64,000 bases of DNA, from assembly GCA_030078075.1 (NCBI GenBank), contig CP119640.1, forward strand, positions 620,001-684,000, written 5' to 3'. The position numbers were made by a program, and so were the translations under genes. Below are positions 1 through 9,158 of this stretch, one piece after another. Source of the DNA: Crithidia sp. LVH-60A (taxonomy: Eukaryota > Euglenozoa > Kinetoplastea > Trypanosomatida > Trypanosomatidae). The notes beneath the pieces are model-generated. The model worked only from the letters and a program-made list of their open reading frames with translations. It was not told the origin of the DNA and ran no database searches. How positions within the stretch are numbered: position 1 is the first letter of the stretch; each line of letters begins with the position of its first letter.

Positions 1-3000
1 ACCCCCCCCCCCCCCCGTGCGCGGAAGTTGCGGGGGGCGTAGTACACCTCAATGGTCAGAGAGCCCAATGCCGGCACGATGCCTTTTTCTTGTCGCACCC
101 AGAACTCCGGCGTGGCGGCCTCGCCGGCGTTGTCGTGGCTCGTCTCACTACGGCGGCCACTGCGTACGCCGGCCTTGTCGTCTGCAACGGAGGAGGCTCG
201 CGCCGCGTCGGCCTCGCGTCCCTCCAGCCTGCTGCCGCCGCTCCGCAGCGCCGCCCCCTCGCCCTCCATCGGCAAGTCCTTGCAGGTCGCACGCCACGGG
301 CACGCCACCGCCTCTGGATTTGTGAGGACGAGCGGCAGCACCCTCACCTCGCCAAGCAGCACAGCGCCGAAGTCCACCTCCTTCTCCTTCGCCTTGAGTG
401 ACGGCGTGGCGACGTAACTGCGGCACTCCACCACCACCGCCGGCCCGTTCTTGATGTCGAAGGTGAACTCGTGCACGTTCTCGCCGTGCGGCACAAGCGA
501 CTCGGGCTTCGTCGCATCCATCGTGACCTCGATCGCCGTCGTCTCGTGCGCCGCCACCTTGAAGCCCTTCACCGGCTCCACCGAGATGGGCAGGTTCGCC
601 AGCTCCTTCACGTCGAAGATGACACTCACACCTTCCGAGGAAGGGTTGGCCACCGCCAACTTCGCCTTGCGCACGTCGTGGCGGGTGAGGTGGCCAAAGT
701 CGACAATGTAGCGCGCCAGGACCAGCTTCGTCGTGCTGGAGCCGCTGCTGTTGTTGGCCGTCGCGGAGCTGCGGCGCATCGCGCGTGGTGGCAGGAAGAG
801 CGGCTCCCTCGACGCAGCATCCGCCTCCTCACCATCCTCCACCTCTGCTACGCGCGCGCTGCTCACCGTCTTCTCGCGAATGACGCGGCAGAAGGCCAGC
901 CGCTCGGCCTCCAGCACCGGCCAGTCTCTCTGCAGCGCCTCGGGCAGATCGACCGGCGGCTCCGTTGCTGCTGTCAGCGCTGACGCCTCCACCTCTCGAA
1001 GTGCCTCGGTGAAGGCCGCAAACGGCGCTCGTGTGATCTGCACCACGGCCGCGCCTCCGCTGGCAGCGAGCGCCGCCCCGGCAGCAGCTGGCGTTGTCGC
1101 TGCTGCGGTGCCGCTCACCGTGATGGTCGTCGTCGTGGCAAGCGCCACGCTGCACATGTACCCCGAGCCGCGGACGCGAATTGGGCGGGGGTCGAGATGG
1201 CCGATGCGGACCCAAATGTCCTCGGAGAAGACGTCGGGCACCTTGGGCGAAAAGGTGATCTGCAGCCGCGCCTTGTCGCGCAGCACACCCGACATGGGCG
1301 ACACCTTCAGACACTCCGGGTGCCGCACGTGGCTGAGGTCCACTTGCCACGGCACGTGCACCAGGGTCGTGTTCGTCAGCGTCACAACCTTCGCTGCCGA
1401 CTCGTAGTAGGGCAGACGGCCAAAGTCGATGTTGCTCTTGTCGCAGTGTGCCTGGACGACGTTGGCAGCCGCGCGCAGCTCGAGGGTGTAGGTCGGGCCA
1501 CCTTCCACGTGGCACACCGCCGTGGCGAGAGCGGAGCCAACGTCCGTGCCTTGGAACGCCACCTCCACCACCTTCCGCTCCCCAGGGAGAAGAGTGCCGG
1601 CGAAGGGAACGATGTCGAAGCCATTCACCTTCGCAGGAGCCGCACCGGCAGGGAAGGCGTCGCCAGCCTCTTCAGCCGTCTGCCGCGCATTGTTCGGCGT
1701 TGTGGCCTCCTCCCCTGCAGCCGCAGCAGCAGCAGCAGCAGCAGCAGCAGTTGTGGTGCTGGAACGCGCTGGTGGCCGCAGCGACCAACAGAACGTGGCG
1801 GGGAGGTCGGCTGAAGGGTTGTACAGCTCGATGCCGCGGCGCTGCTCCGTGTTGGTCAGCACCGTGCCGAACTCCACCACCGAGGACGGCGCAGCAACGA
1901 TGGCGGGGAAGTGCAGCGCGGCGGTGAGGGCGACGTACTCCTTGCGGTCGTGCTCGGCAAAACTGAGCTGCAGCTTCGCCTTTACCGTGTGCGAGGTGAA
2001 GTCCCCGCGGTAGAGCGGGTTGCAGCGCACACCGACCACGTAGGACTCCCCGCTTTGCAGCGAAACAGAAACAGGGCCTTCGAGGCTGAAAGGAGCATCC
2101 TTCGGCGGGCTTGCCAGTGTCCCGTTCTTGCTCGACGCAGCTCCTGCACCACCTGCGTTTGTGCCACTCTTGATGCGCAGGGTAACGACGAGGGGCTTGC
2201 TCGTGATGTTCTTCATGGTGAGCGACTTCACCAGCGCCGGCGCCGCCACCGTCGTGGAAGCCGCGCCGATAGCAGCGGCCGTGTTGGCGTACTCGAAGAG
2301 CATTGCGCGTGTGCTGCAAGACAGCGTCGGTGCGATAAAGCACGCCTTGACAGTGCTGCGCAGTACCTCCTTGAAGGTGCCCGACTGCTTCAGTGTAAAG
2401 GTGTCCATGCGGCTGCCGACCTCGGTGGAGCTGCCGCTTAGGGTGAAGGCTGCCGACCCGCCGGCTGGAATCGTCGCACGCTCGGGTTTGTAGCTGAAGG
2501 TGATGGGCGACTCCCCGTCCTTCACCTTGCTGCCGCGGGTGTTCTGCCACTGCACCTCCTGCTCGCGCCGACCGTAGTTGTGCAGCGTGACCGTCTCCAC
2601 AACCGGCAGCGTTGTCAGCACGTCGCCGAGTTCGATGCTCTCGACGGCGCGGTCGGCGATGATCGGCACGCCTTGCCCTGTCACCTTCACAGTGATCGCC
2701 ATGTCGCTCTCCAGCAGCGCCGCGTTGTCGGCCGAATCTGCAATGCTGGCGCTGCTCCCACCCTCGGCTAGCGAGGGCAGCGTGCGACGCAGCCGCAGGG
2801 TATCGACAAAGGCGACGGCGTCATCTGGCGTAGCGCGGACGCAGACGGTGAGTGACGAGTGCGGCTCCAGTATACCTTCTGCCGGATCGACAGCAAAAAC
2901 AGGGACACGAGGGAAGGGCAGCGTTGACACCACCACCGCAGCCTCCTCGTCTGCGACACTGCCCGCAGCAGCAGCGTTAGTGTTAGTGGCAGCGGGCCCA

Positions 3001-5813
3001 TCACCAGCCGGCGTCACGTCACCGTAGCGATCAAACAACAGAGTGAAGGGTGCAGGCACCGGGCTCGTGTTCTTCAGCGTCAGCTCCCGCACCTCTTCGC
3101 TGAGTACATCCAGTGTGCCGAACTGCACACCCGACGGCTGCAACTCCACATGAGGGCCGGAGGCGACGGCGCTCACCAGAATTGTCAGCGGCGGCGCGGC
3201 GGGCTCGCTGACCTCGCGGCCTAGCACGTGGAGTGCGAGGGAAAAGTGCAGGCGGCCAGGCTTCAGCGCCGTCAGCGTCACAGGGAGCTGCAGCGTCTGA
3301 CGCGGCGAGATCCAGTGCACGCCGTCGTCGTGCTCGGCGGAGAGGGGCAGTTCGACCATCACCACATCCGTGAGCGCATCGCTGTTGAGGAGCTGCAGCT
3401 CAAACATGCCCGTCAGCGCCGTGTCGTTCGAGATGGCAACGTTCAGCGTTGTGGGGTAGCCGACAAAGACGCCGCCGTAGGTCAGCTCCGTCGTGCTGGA
3501 GTGCAGTGTGGGGACCATGCAGGTTGCCTTGAGAGGGATGGCGTCGAGCACATCACCCACGTCGGCCACCTCAACGAGCAGCGCGGTCTCGTAGTCGCCG
3601 ACGGTGCGGGAGCGGAAGTACACCTGCACCGCCTCCGTCGACCGCGGCGCGATGACGCCCTCCGCCGGGGTGATGGAGAAGTCAGACGCGTAGGCGCAGT
3701 CGTCGGGCAGGTGCAGGGCGTAGTGCATCGGGATCGGGCTCGTGTTCTCGATGTTCATTGTGCGGACGTGCTCCATGTTGTAGGAGACGTTGCCGAAGTC
3801 CAGCTCGTCGACATCGCACTGAAAGTGGGGACCAAGGACGCGACCTTTCAGCAGCAGCGGCACCTCCTCGACGGCACCCTGCATGTGGACGTGGAACGTC
3901 TCGGCGAAGCTGCCGATGCGGTCCGACTTCAGCTCAATGCGGAGTCGCACCTTCTCCCCAGGTGCCAGCGCACCGTGCGAGGGCGTAAAGCGAAACTTGC
4001 TGGCGAAGTCCACCGCGGGAGTCGTTGGCTCCGCATTGGACTGGGTCGGCTGGAAGGCCAAGGGCGGCATCATGACGTACCGGCACTCAATCGCAGACGT
4101 GTTCTCCATCTCCACAAAGTACTCGTGCACGGCGTTCAGATAGACGTCCCCGATGTCGAGACGGGGGTACTCGAGCCTGCACTGCGGGCCGACGCCATGC
4201 CCGCGCATGAGCAACGGCAGGCGCTTTACCGAGCCTGTGACGTCGAGGTACGCAATGGACTCGTAAGAGACGGCGAGGTGAGGGTTGAAAGTGATGGTGA
4301 ACTCGCGTACGCCACGGCCGTAGAGCACGCCAGACAAGGGGTAGATCTGGAAGGCCTCGTCGCCCTCGTAAAGGTCGGCCACCGGCGGCGGCGAACCATC
4401 TTTGCCGTGTTGAGGCAGCGGGTAGCGGCCAAAGTCGTTGTCGCTGCCGCTGCTGCTGTGCAGAAGAGTGTTGTCGTGTGCGCCACGCTGCCAGCTGCCC
4501 CCTTCTCCGTCGGCATGGTCGCCACGCTCCGTCTCACCAGCGGCGTCGCAGTAGCTGTTGCGCCAGGAAAAGAAGATCGTCTCGTCACTCTCGTTGCGCA
4601 CACGCACGACCACCTGCCGCTCCGTCGTCACATAGGTGTCAGCCAGCGTCACCTCGCTCTCCTCCAGCACGACACCGCCAAGCTCCACCGCACGCGCCGT
4701 CAGCTGCACGTCCTGTACGACGTCTCCTTCTGGGCCAAGAAAGAAACGCAGCAGGCCGTGGCAGGTGCTCGCAGCGGTGAGGGCTGAGTCGGGGCGGAAG
4801 TGCAGCGTGACGGGGGCCACCGACACGGCTGACTGCCCCTCGGCGCAGAGCGGCTCCACTGTACCGTTGTGCGGGGTGATGGAGAAGCAGGAGGAGATGG
4901 CGCAGGAGTCCAGCGGGGCTCCAGCGCCGTTGCCGTTTGTCCGCAGCGAGGCTGGCGCGCCGGCCGGGTCGAAGATGACGGCCCGCCACTCACACGTGCG
5001 CTCGCTGAGGTTGCGCAGAAAGAGAGGGGTCGCACTGCTGCCCTTCATGGGAGCTTCCTTCAATGTCATGGTGGAGGGCAGGCGCAGGCAGCCGCGGCTG
5101 GCGTAGGCGCGGACAGGGACGATGAGGGGCTCGTCTGACTCGGTGCGCACGACAAGATCGACCTCGTAATCCTTGCCGCTGCTCGACGGAGTAAAGATAA
5201 CGGTGTAGGTGACAGACAGGCCAGGCGCCACCTTCGAGGAGGACTCGACACCACGCGGCGCCGTCAGCCCAAACGCCGTGCCCGCGCTCGGGCGGTCGAC
5301 GCGGACGTGCTTGTTAAAGGCAGTGCGGTTCTTCAGCTCCAGTGTTGCCGTGTAGGTGGTGTTGGCGGTGTAGCTGTCAAAAACGATTGTTGGGGGATAT
5401 ACATGGAAGGGAAAAGGCTCCTCAGAGGCAGGCGACGACGTAGCAGCAGCGGCAGCAGCACCAGCGATAGTAGTATTCGTGGTCGCGGCGGCGCTCCTGC
5501 CCAGCGTGGCGGTTGTGGCTTTGGTAATCGCTGCGGCAGCCGCAACCTTGCTGCGGGGCTTCGTGTCCTTTGGCTGAGTTGAGGAGAGGCAGGCCTCCTT
5601 CTGCAAAGGAGCAAGCCGTGTCGGCATTGGGGCTCCCGCAGCAGCGCCATCCTTGGATGCCGTGCGCCGTGGGCTGGGGGACACGGAGGCGGAGAGCACT
5701 GCGGAGGAGGCAAGAGGCGCCGTGTCCGCCTTCTCAGCCGTCCTGCCACGTGTGGAGGCGGGCATGCTGTTGGCGAGCTGCTTGCGTGACGCCGGTGTGG
5801 ACGACGCGTGCAT
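1..5813 (-). CDS. HYDIN: HYDIN-like axonemal protein, N-terminal part, runs off window
   Basis: The frame is open from the ATG at 5813 to the left edge (1,937 complete codons), so the 3' part is missing. After about 100 Ala/Thr/Ser-rich residues the protein is a long series of beta-sandwich repeats of roughly 100 residues. They carry signatures such as LDFGNV, IDFGRL, VDFGAV and 'NTSPIP' with 'F.I.P..G....' turns, typical of ASH/MSP-like (HYDIN-type) domains. HYDIN is a central-pair projection protein of motile cilia, and full-length homologues are very large (thousands of residues), which agrees with the open end. A poly-Ala run encoded by CAG repeats interrupts one inter-domain region. Other ASH-repeat proteins (CFAP47- or CFAP65-like) are the main alternative. 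The start fits a pyrimidine tract just upstream; a second Met 16 codons later is also possible. Confidence 0.75.
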   Translation of the reverse strand, partial: MHASSTPASRKQLANSMPASTRGRTAEKADTAPLASSAVLSASVSPSPRRTASKDGAAAGAPMPTRLAPLQKEACLSSTQPKDTKPRSKVAAAAAITKATTATLGRSAAATTNTTIAGAAAAAATSSPASEEPFPFHVYPPTIVFDSYTANTTYTATLELKNRTAFNKHVRVDRPSAGTAFGLTAPRGVESSSKVAPGLSVTYTVIFTPSSSGKDYEVDLVVRTESDEPLIVPVRAYASRGCLRLPSTMTLKEAPMKGSSATPLFLRNLSERTCEWRAVIFDPAGAPASLRTNGNGAGAPLDSCAISSCFSITPHNGTVEPLCAEGQSAVSVAPVTLHFRPDSALTAASTCHGLLRFFLGPEGDVVQDVQLTARAVELGGVVLEESEVTLADTYVTTERQVVVRVRNESDETIFFSWRNSYCDAAGETERGDHADGEGGSWQRGAHDNTLLHSSSGSDNDFGRYPLPQHGKDGSPPPVADLYEGDEAFQIYPLSGVLYGRGVREFTITFNPHLAVSYESIAYLDVTGSVKRLPLLMRGHGVGPQCRLEYPRLDIGDVYLNAVHEYFVEMENTSAIECRYVMMPPLAFQPTQSNAEPTTPAVDFASKFRFTPSHGALAPGEKVRLRIELKSDRIGSFAETFHVHMQGAVEEVPLLLKGRVLGPHFQCDVDELDFGNVSYNMEHVRTMNIENTSPIPMHYALHLPDDCAYASDFSITPAEGVIAPRSTEAVQVYFRSRTVGDYETALLVEVADVGDVLDAIPLKATCMVPTLHSSTTELTYGGVFVGYPTTLNVAISNDTALTGMFELQLLNSDALTDVVMVELPLSAEHDDGVHWISPRQTLQLPVTLTALKPGRLHFSLALHVLGREVSEPAAPPLTILVSAVASGPHVELQPSGVQFGTLDVLSEEVRELTLKNTSPVPAPFTLLFDRYGDVTPAGDGPAATNTNAAAAGSVADEEAAVVVSTLPFPRVPVFAVDPAEGILEPHSSLTVCVRATPDDAVAFVDTLRLRRTLPSLAEGGSSASIADSADNAALLESDMAITVKVTGQGVPIIADRAVESIELGDVLTTLPVVETVTLHNYGRREQEVQWQNTRGSKVKDGESPITFSYKPERATIPAGGSAAFTLSGSSTEVGSRMDTFTLKQSGTFKEVLRSTVKACFIAPTLSCSTRAMLFEYANTAAAIGAASTTVAAPALVKSLTMKNITSKPLVVTLRIKSGTNAGGAGAASSKNGTLASPPKDAPFSLEGPVSVSLQSGESYVVGVRCNPLYRGDFTSHTVKAKLQLSFAEHDRKEYVALTAALHFPAIVAAPSSVVEFGTVLTNTEQRRGIELYNPSADLPATFCWSLRPPARSSTTTAAAAAAAAAAAGEEATTPNNARQTAEEAGDAFPAGAAPAKVNGFDIVPFAGTLLPGERKVVEVAFQGTDVGSALATAVCHVEGGPTYTLELRAAANVVQAHCDKSNIDFGRLPYYESAAKVVTLTNTTLVHVPWQVDLSHVRHPECLKVSPMSGVLRDKARLQITFSPKVPDVFSEDIWVRIGHLDPRPIRVRGSGYMCSVALATTTTITVSGTAAATTPAAAGAALAASGGAAVVQITRAPFAAFTEALREVEASALTAATEPPVDLPEALQRDWPVLEAERLAFCRVIREKTVSSARVAEVEDGEEADAASREPLFLPPRAMRRSSATANNSSGSSTTKLVLARYIVDFGHLTRHDVRKAKLAVANPSSEGVSVIFDVKELANLPISVEPVKGFKVAAHETTAIEVTMDATKPESLVPHGENVHEFTFDIKNGPAVVVECRSYVATPSLKAKEKEVDFGAVLLGEVRVLPLVLTNPEAVACPWRATCKDLPMEGEGAALRSGGSRLEGREADAARASSVADDKAGVRSGRRSETSHDNAGEAATPEFWVRQEKGIVPALGSLTIEVYYAPRNFRARGGGG
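1724..1750. repeat. CAG/CTG trinucleotide run, 9 units
   Basis: Nine perfect CAG units lie inside the HYDIN-like frame. Read on the minus strand with flanking codons they give a run of about eleven alanines, probably a flexible linker between beta domains. Length variation between strains would be expected. Confidence 0.85.
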
Positions 5814-6702
5814 GTCTGTGCCTCAACCTCGTGTGAGGGGGCAAGAAACAGAAAAGAAAAGAGAAAAAAAAAGCTATACAGGCAGGGGTTGAGTGGTGCA
5901 CTCGTACAAGAGACAAGCAGGGTAAGAGAGCGTCCTCACAGCCCGCTGCAGAAGAAGGAAGAAAAAAAAAGGAAGAGAAGAGAAAAATCTAACGAAAGGG
6001 AAAACAAAAAAGAGGGTAGAAATGAATTCCCTTTTTTCTCTCTTCTTCCTGTGGTGAGGCAAGGGGGGGGAGTATGTGTTTAGGGGAGAATGAAAGTGGC
6101 GTTGTGGGACTCACCCGCATACGACAAACTTTCCGATCTTTCTGGGAAGAAAATATGGAAAAGCGGCACTTTGATCTATTGCTGAACTACCCCTGTCTAC
6201 CTCCGAGCTTGCGATGCGTTCGAGAAAGAAGAATGAAAAAGTCGTTGGAGAGGGAAAGAAGAAAAAGGAGGAGAAGAATGGAGATGAAGAGAAGGTGGCG
6301 ACGTTGGAGGATGTGGAGCAGCATTAAACACTTCAATAGTACAATTGTTATGTGTGTACCTTCTTGTTTTCCTTTTCTTTTTTTGCAGCGTAATGCCTGC
6401 GGTAAAGCCCGCACAAACACAAACACGTGCCGCTTCACTAAAGAGAAAGCAGTGCCGCACATGGCGAAGAAACACCGTTCAGTCATACTCAGCTGCGTTA
6501 CTCCGCCGTTGCAGCGCCAACCCTGCCGTTGTACTGGGCTTGTCCTCATGTTCTTTCCATATTATCCGTCACCGTTTGTTACCGCGCTCGACAAAGATGC
6601 GCTGTCCTCACAGGACTACAAACTCAAACCTAATAGAAGACCGCTATGCATCCGCTCCATAACAATAATAACATTAACACTCCTCGTTCGCCCACCTTGT
6701 CA
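5814..6702. other. Intergenic spacer, HYDIN-like 5' side / TGT 3' UTR
   Basis: Holds the acceptor region of the HYDIN-like gene next to 5.8 kb. The rest is purine-rich on the plus strand (many GAAAAAG runs) and presumably the 3' UTR of the tRNA-ribosyltransferase mRNA. Plus-strand frames here are Lys/Arg-rich artefacts of that composition. No RNA gene recognised. Confidence 0.6.
5828..5873 (-). promoter_or_regulatory. Candidate trans-splice acceptor of the HYDIN-like gene
   Basis: On the minus strand a T/C tract with almost no purines (complement of 5842-5873) is followed by the first AG at 5829-5828. The ATG begins 14 bases later. This is the standard trypanosomatid spliced-leader arrangement; the exact site is inferred. 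Confidence 0.45.
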
Positions 6703-8067
6703 TCACGGGAGAGTGATGTCCACAGAAGCCAGAGCCTCCGTCACCCACTTCGGGTAGTCCTTCTTGGGGTAGTACGCCACGAAGAAGTCTTGCACGTAGG
6801 CGGTGAAGCGGCCCTCCTCGATGGCGCGCCGCGCTCCTCGAGTCAGGTCTAGCAAGTACGCAATGTTGTGATACGACAGCAGAGTTGCCGCGGTGCCCTC
6901 CTTCGAGGCGATCATGCTCAAGTACGACCGGGTGTAGGTCCTGCACGTCATGCAGTGGCACTTCGGGTCCAGCGGGCCGAAGTCTGTCGCGTACTCCTTC
7001 TTCGACAGCTGCACCTTTCCCGAGGATGTCAGCGCCGAGCCAAAGCGTGCTGTACGGCACGCATAGACGCAGTCAAACATGTCCACGCCAAGCGCGATGC
7101 AGACCAGGATGTCTTCTGGGTAGCCAACACCCATGCAGTAGCGGGGCTTGTTCGCAGGCAACCCCTCCTTCGTGCAGAGACGCACCATACGCCAGAAATC
7201 ATCCTTCGCCTCTCCTCCGCTGAGGCCGCCAATCGCGTAGCCTTTGCACTCTGTCCGCTGCACCATCTCCTGCATGCACTGGCGGCGCAGGTCAGCGTCC
7301 AACGCACCCTGCACAATGCCGAAGATGCACTGCTTCGCCTTGTTGGCGTTGGCGGCGAGGCAGCGGTCAAGCCACCGCACCGATCGCTCGGCGGCTTCTG
7401 CGACACGCGGGCCCACCGTGAGTGTGTGCACGACGTCGTCGAGCTGCATCATGATGTCGCTGCCAATCGCGTTTTGGATACGAATAGAGTCCTCTGGACG
7501 CAGCAGCAGCGAGTAGGTGCCTTCGTCGTGTGCTCTTGCCGCCTCCTCAGCTTGCTCGGGTGAGGAAGCGGTCGTCGCCCCTTCTGCCTTGGCCACCGTC
7601 GCCCCCGCGCTGCCACTGCCGTGCGTGGACTGAAACCGCACGCCCTCTTCCGTGATCTGGGCGAGCTTCAGCAGCGACACCATCTGAAAGCCACCGCTGT
7701 CGGTCAAGATGTTGCGTCGCCAGCCCTCCATGAAATGAATGCCATCCATGTTGTCGTGCACGCCGTCGACAGAGGTTTTGGTGCCCTCGGCGGCAGCACG
7801 AGCATCTTTGCGCACCGTCAGCTCTCGCAGCACCTCCTCCCCTGGACGCAACCCGAGGTGGTACGTGTTGCCGAGGATGATCTCCACCTCAAGCTCTTCC
7901 AGCTGCTCCACAGTGATGCCCTTCAGTGCCCCTTGAGTGGCGACGGGCATGAAGATCGGGGTGCGCAGTGGGCCGTGAGGGAGGTGGAAGACACCGCTGC
8001 GGGCCGCCACCGGTTGCCTGCCCTCAGGGCCGCGACTCTCCTCAAAGGTGAAGACCGGCGGAGGCAT
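6703..8067 (-). CDS. TGT: Queuine tRNA-ribosyltransferase, catalytic subunit-like
   Basis: Encodes 454 residues that align throughout with eukaryotic QTRT1-type enzymes, which swap guanine 34 of GUN-anticodon tRNAs for queuine. Visible landmarks are LTDSGGFQMVSL near residue 120 (base-binding Asp), MMQLDDVV, GGLSGGE, DMFDCV near 327 (nucleophile Asp), and a zinc site C-x-C-x2-C near 370 with His about 29 residues on. The C-terminus 'VTEALASVDITLP' resembles the human one. Two features stand out. A low-complexity Ala/Gly/Thr insert of about 40 residues follows EEGVRFQS. The usual FPTRTARFG after the nucleophile reads YACRTARFG. I use the ATG at 8067; four codons further upstream there is only a TTG. 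Kinetoplastids have two TGT subunits, and conservation of both Asp residues favours the catalytic one. Confidence 0.93.
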   Translation of the reverse strand: MPPPVFTFEESRGPEGRQPVAARSGVFHLPHGPLRTPIFMPVATQGALKGITVEQLEELEVEIILGNTYHLGLRPGEEVLRELTVRKDARAAAEGTKTSVDGVHDNMDGIHFMEGWRRNILTDSGGFQMVSLLKLAQITEEGVRFQSTHGSGSAGATVAKAEGATTASSPEQAEEAARAHDEGTYSLLLRPEDSIRIQNAIGSDIMMQLDDVVHTLTVGPRVAEAAERSVRWLDRCLAANANKAKQCIFGIVQGALDADLRRQCMQEMVQRTECKGYAIGGLSGGEAKDDFWRMVRLCTKEGLPANKPRYCMGVGYPEDILVCIALGVDMFDCVYACRTARFGSALTSSGKVQLSKKEYATDFGPLDPKCHCMTCRTYTRSYLSMIASKEGTAATLLSYHNIAYLLDLTRGARRAIEEGRFTAYVQDFFVAYYPKKDYPKWVTEALASVDITLP

Positions 8068-9158
8068 CGTTGACTGCAAGACTCGTGTTATTCTTTTCTG
8101 TTCAGATGTGTATCCGCAGTGCCGCTACCTTTTTCTCTTTCCTCAGCACTGTAGGCGTGTGCGAAAAGAAAAAAAATGTTGATATGATAACGACGCGGAT
8201 GAGAGGGGCAGTGAGAAGGTAGAAGGAGTGGAGAAACAAGGCAGCAATCAAAACGAACAGTGCCACAGAGTATCATCTTCTCAACACTAGTGCACTTCTG
8301 CATGGAGAAGTAGCATCACCTTCAACCACAGAAGGCAACCAATACAACTTTACTAGAGGTTGTCATCCTTCTTCGCTTAGGTACGCCAAAGTGCACGCAA
8401 TGGATCACTTTCCTTCCTCTCAGTTTCTCTTTTTCCTTGTAAGAAAGTATAATAAAAACAAATATGAAAAGTTGGACTGCAGCTCACTGCACTCCTACCT
8501 GCATCAACAACGACACAGAGCCAACGATGCGCGCGCACGCACTCGAAGCTCAGCGTCGGGTGCACCTACGACTGCAGTCGGCCCATTGTGCCTCTATTAG
8601 TGCCCATTGAGCCGCGTTGCTTTCGCATTTTGCCTGCAATGGCGGGTAGCATAGGCTTGGTAGCTTTCTTTTTTCTTCTTTTTCTTTCTTTCTCCTGGAG
8701 GCTCGGCAAACAAGAGCGTAAAAAAAATTGTGTGTTCGACAGAGAAACGCCTTTGGCAGCGCGTTCTCTCTTTCCTCATGCTGGCGTCACCGAACGTCGA
8801 CCAACGTGCATTACAAAAGAAAAGAAACACAGGGTTAAGAAGAATCGCGGTACCTTCAGATTAGAGATAAATATATAAATGGAGTGCAAGGATCATTCAA
8901 GAAAGAGAAGAAAAAAACAATAAAAAAATCAAACAAAAGAAGACGATTGACTGACAGTGTGCACATACATAGTTGCGACAGCACAGCACCAACTCGCGGC
9001 GCGTGAGCACAGCGGACACCACCAAATTAGGAGAGAAAATAAAAGGAGGAGAGAAGGCAAGAAAAGAATCATTTCAAAAAAAATCCAAAAAAATAGGCGA
9101 TTAAGAAAGAAAAGCACTGTTTTCCTCTCGGATTTTTCTCTTCTTATCAGCGGCGTCC
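8068..9158. other. Intergenic spacer, TGT / J-domain gene
   Basis: About 1.1 kb of mostly purine-rich plus strand with scattered A- and T-runs. It contains the TGT acceptor region near 8.15 kb; the remainder is likely 3' UTR of the J-domain gene. No ORF or RNA gene supported. Confidence 0.6.
8149..8177 (-). promoter_or_regulatory. Candidate trans-splice acceptor of the TGT gene
   Basis: The complement of 8163-8176 is a T/C tract. The first AG downstream on the minus strand is at 8150-8149, which would give an 81-base 5' UTR. Inferred from layout only. Confidence 0.4.

Noticed and set aside
3228-4787. 519-codon plus-strand frame
   Set aside because: Antisense shadow of the HYDIN-like gene in the same codon register, with no domain content.
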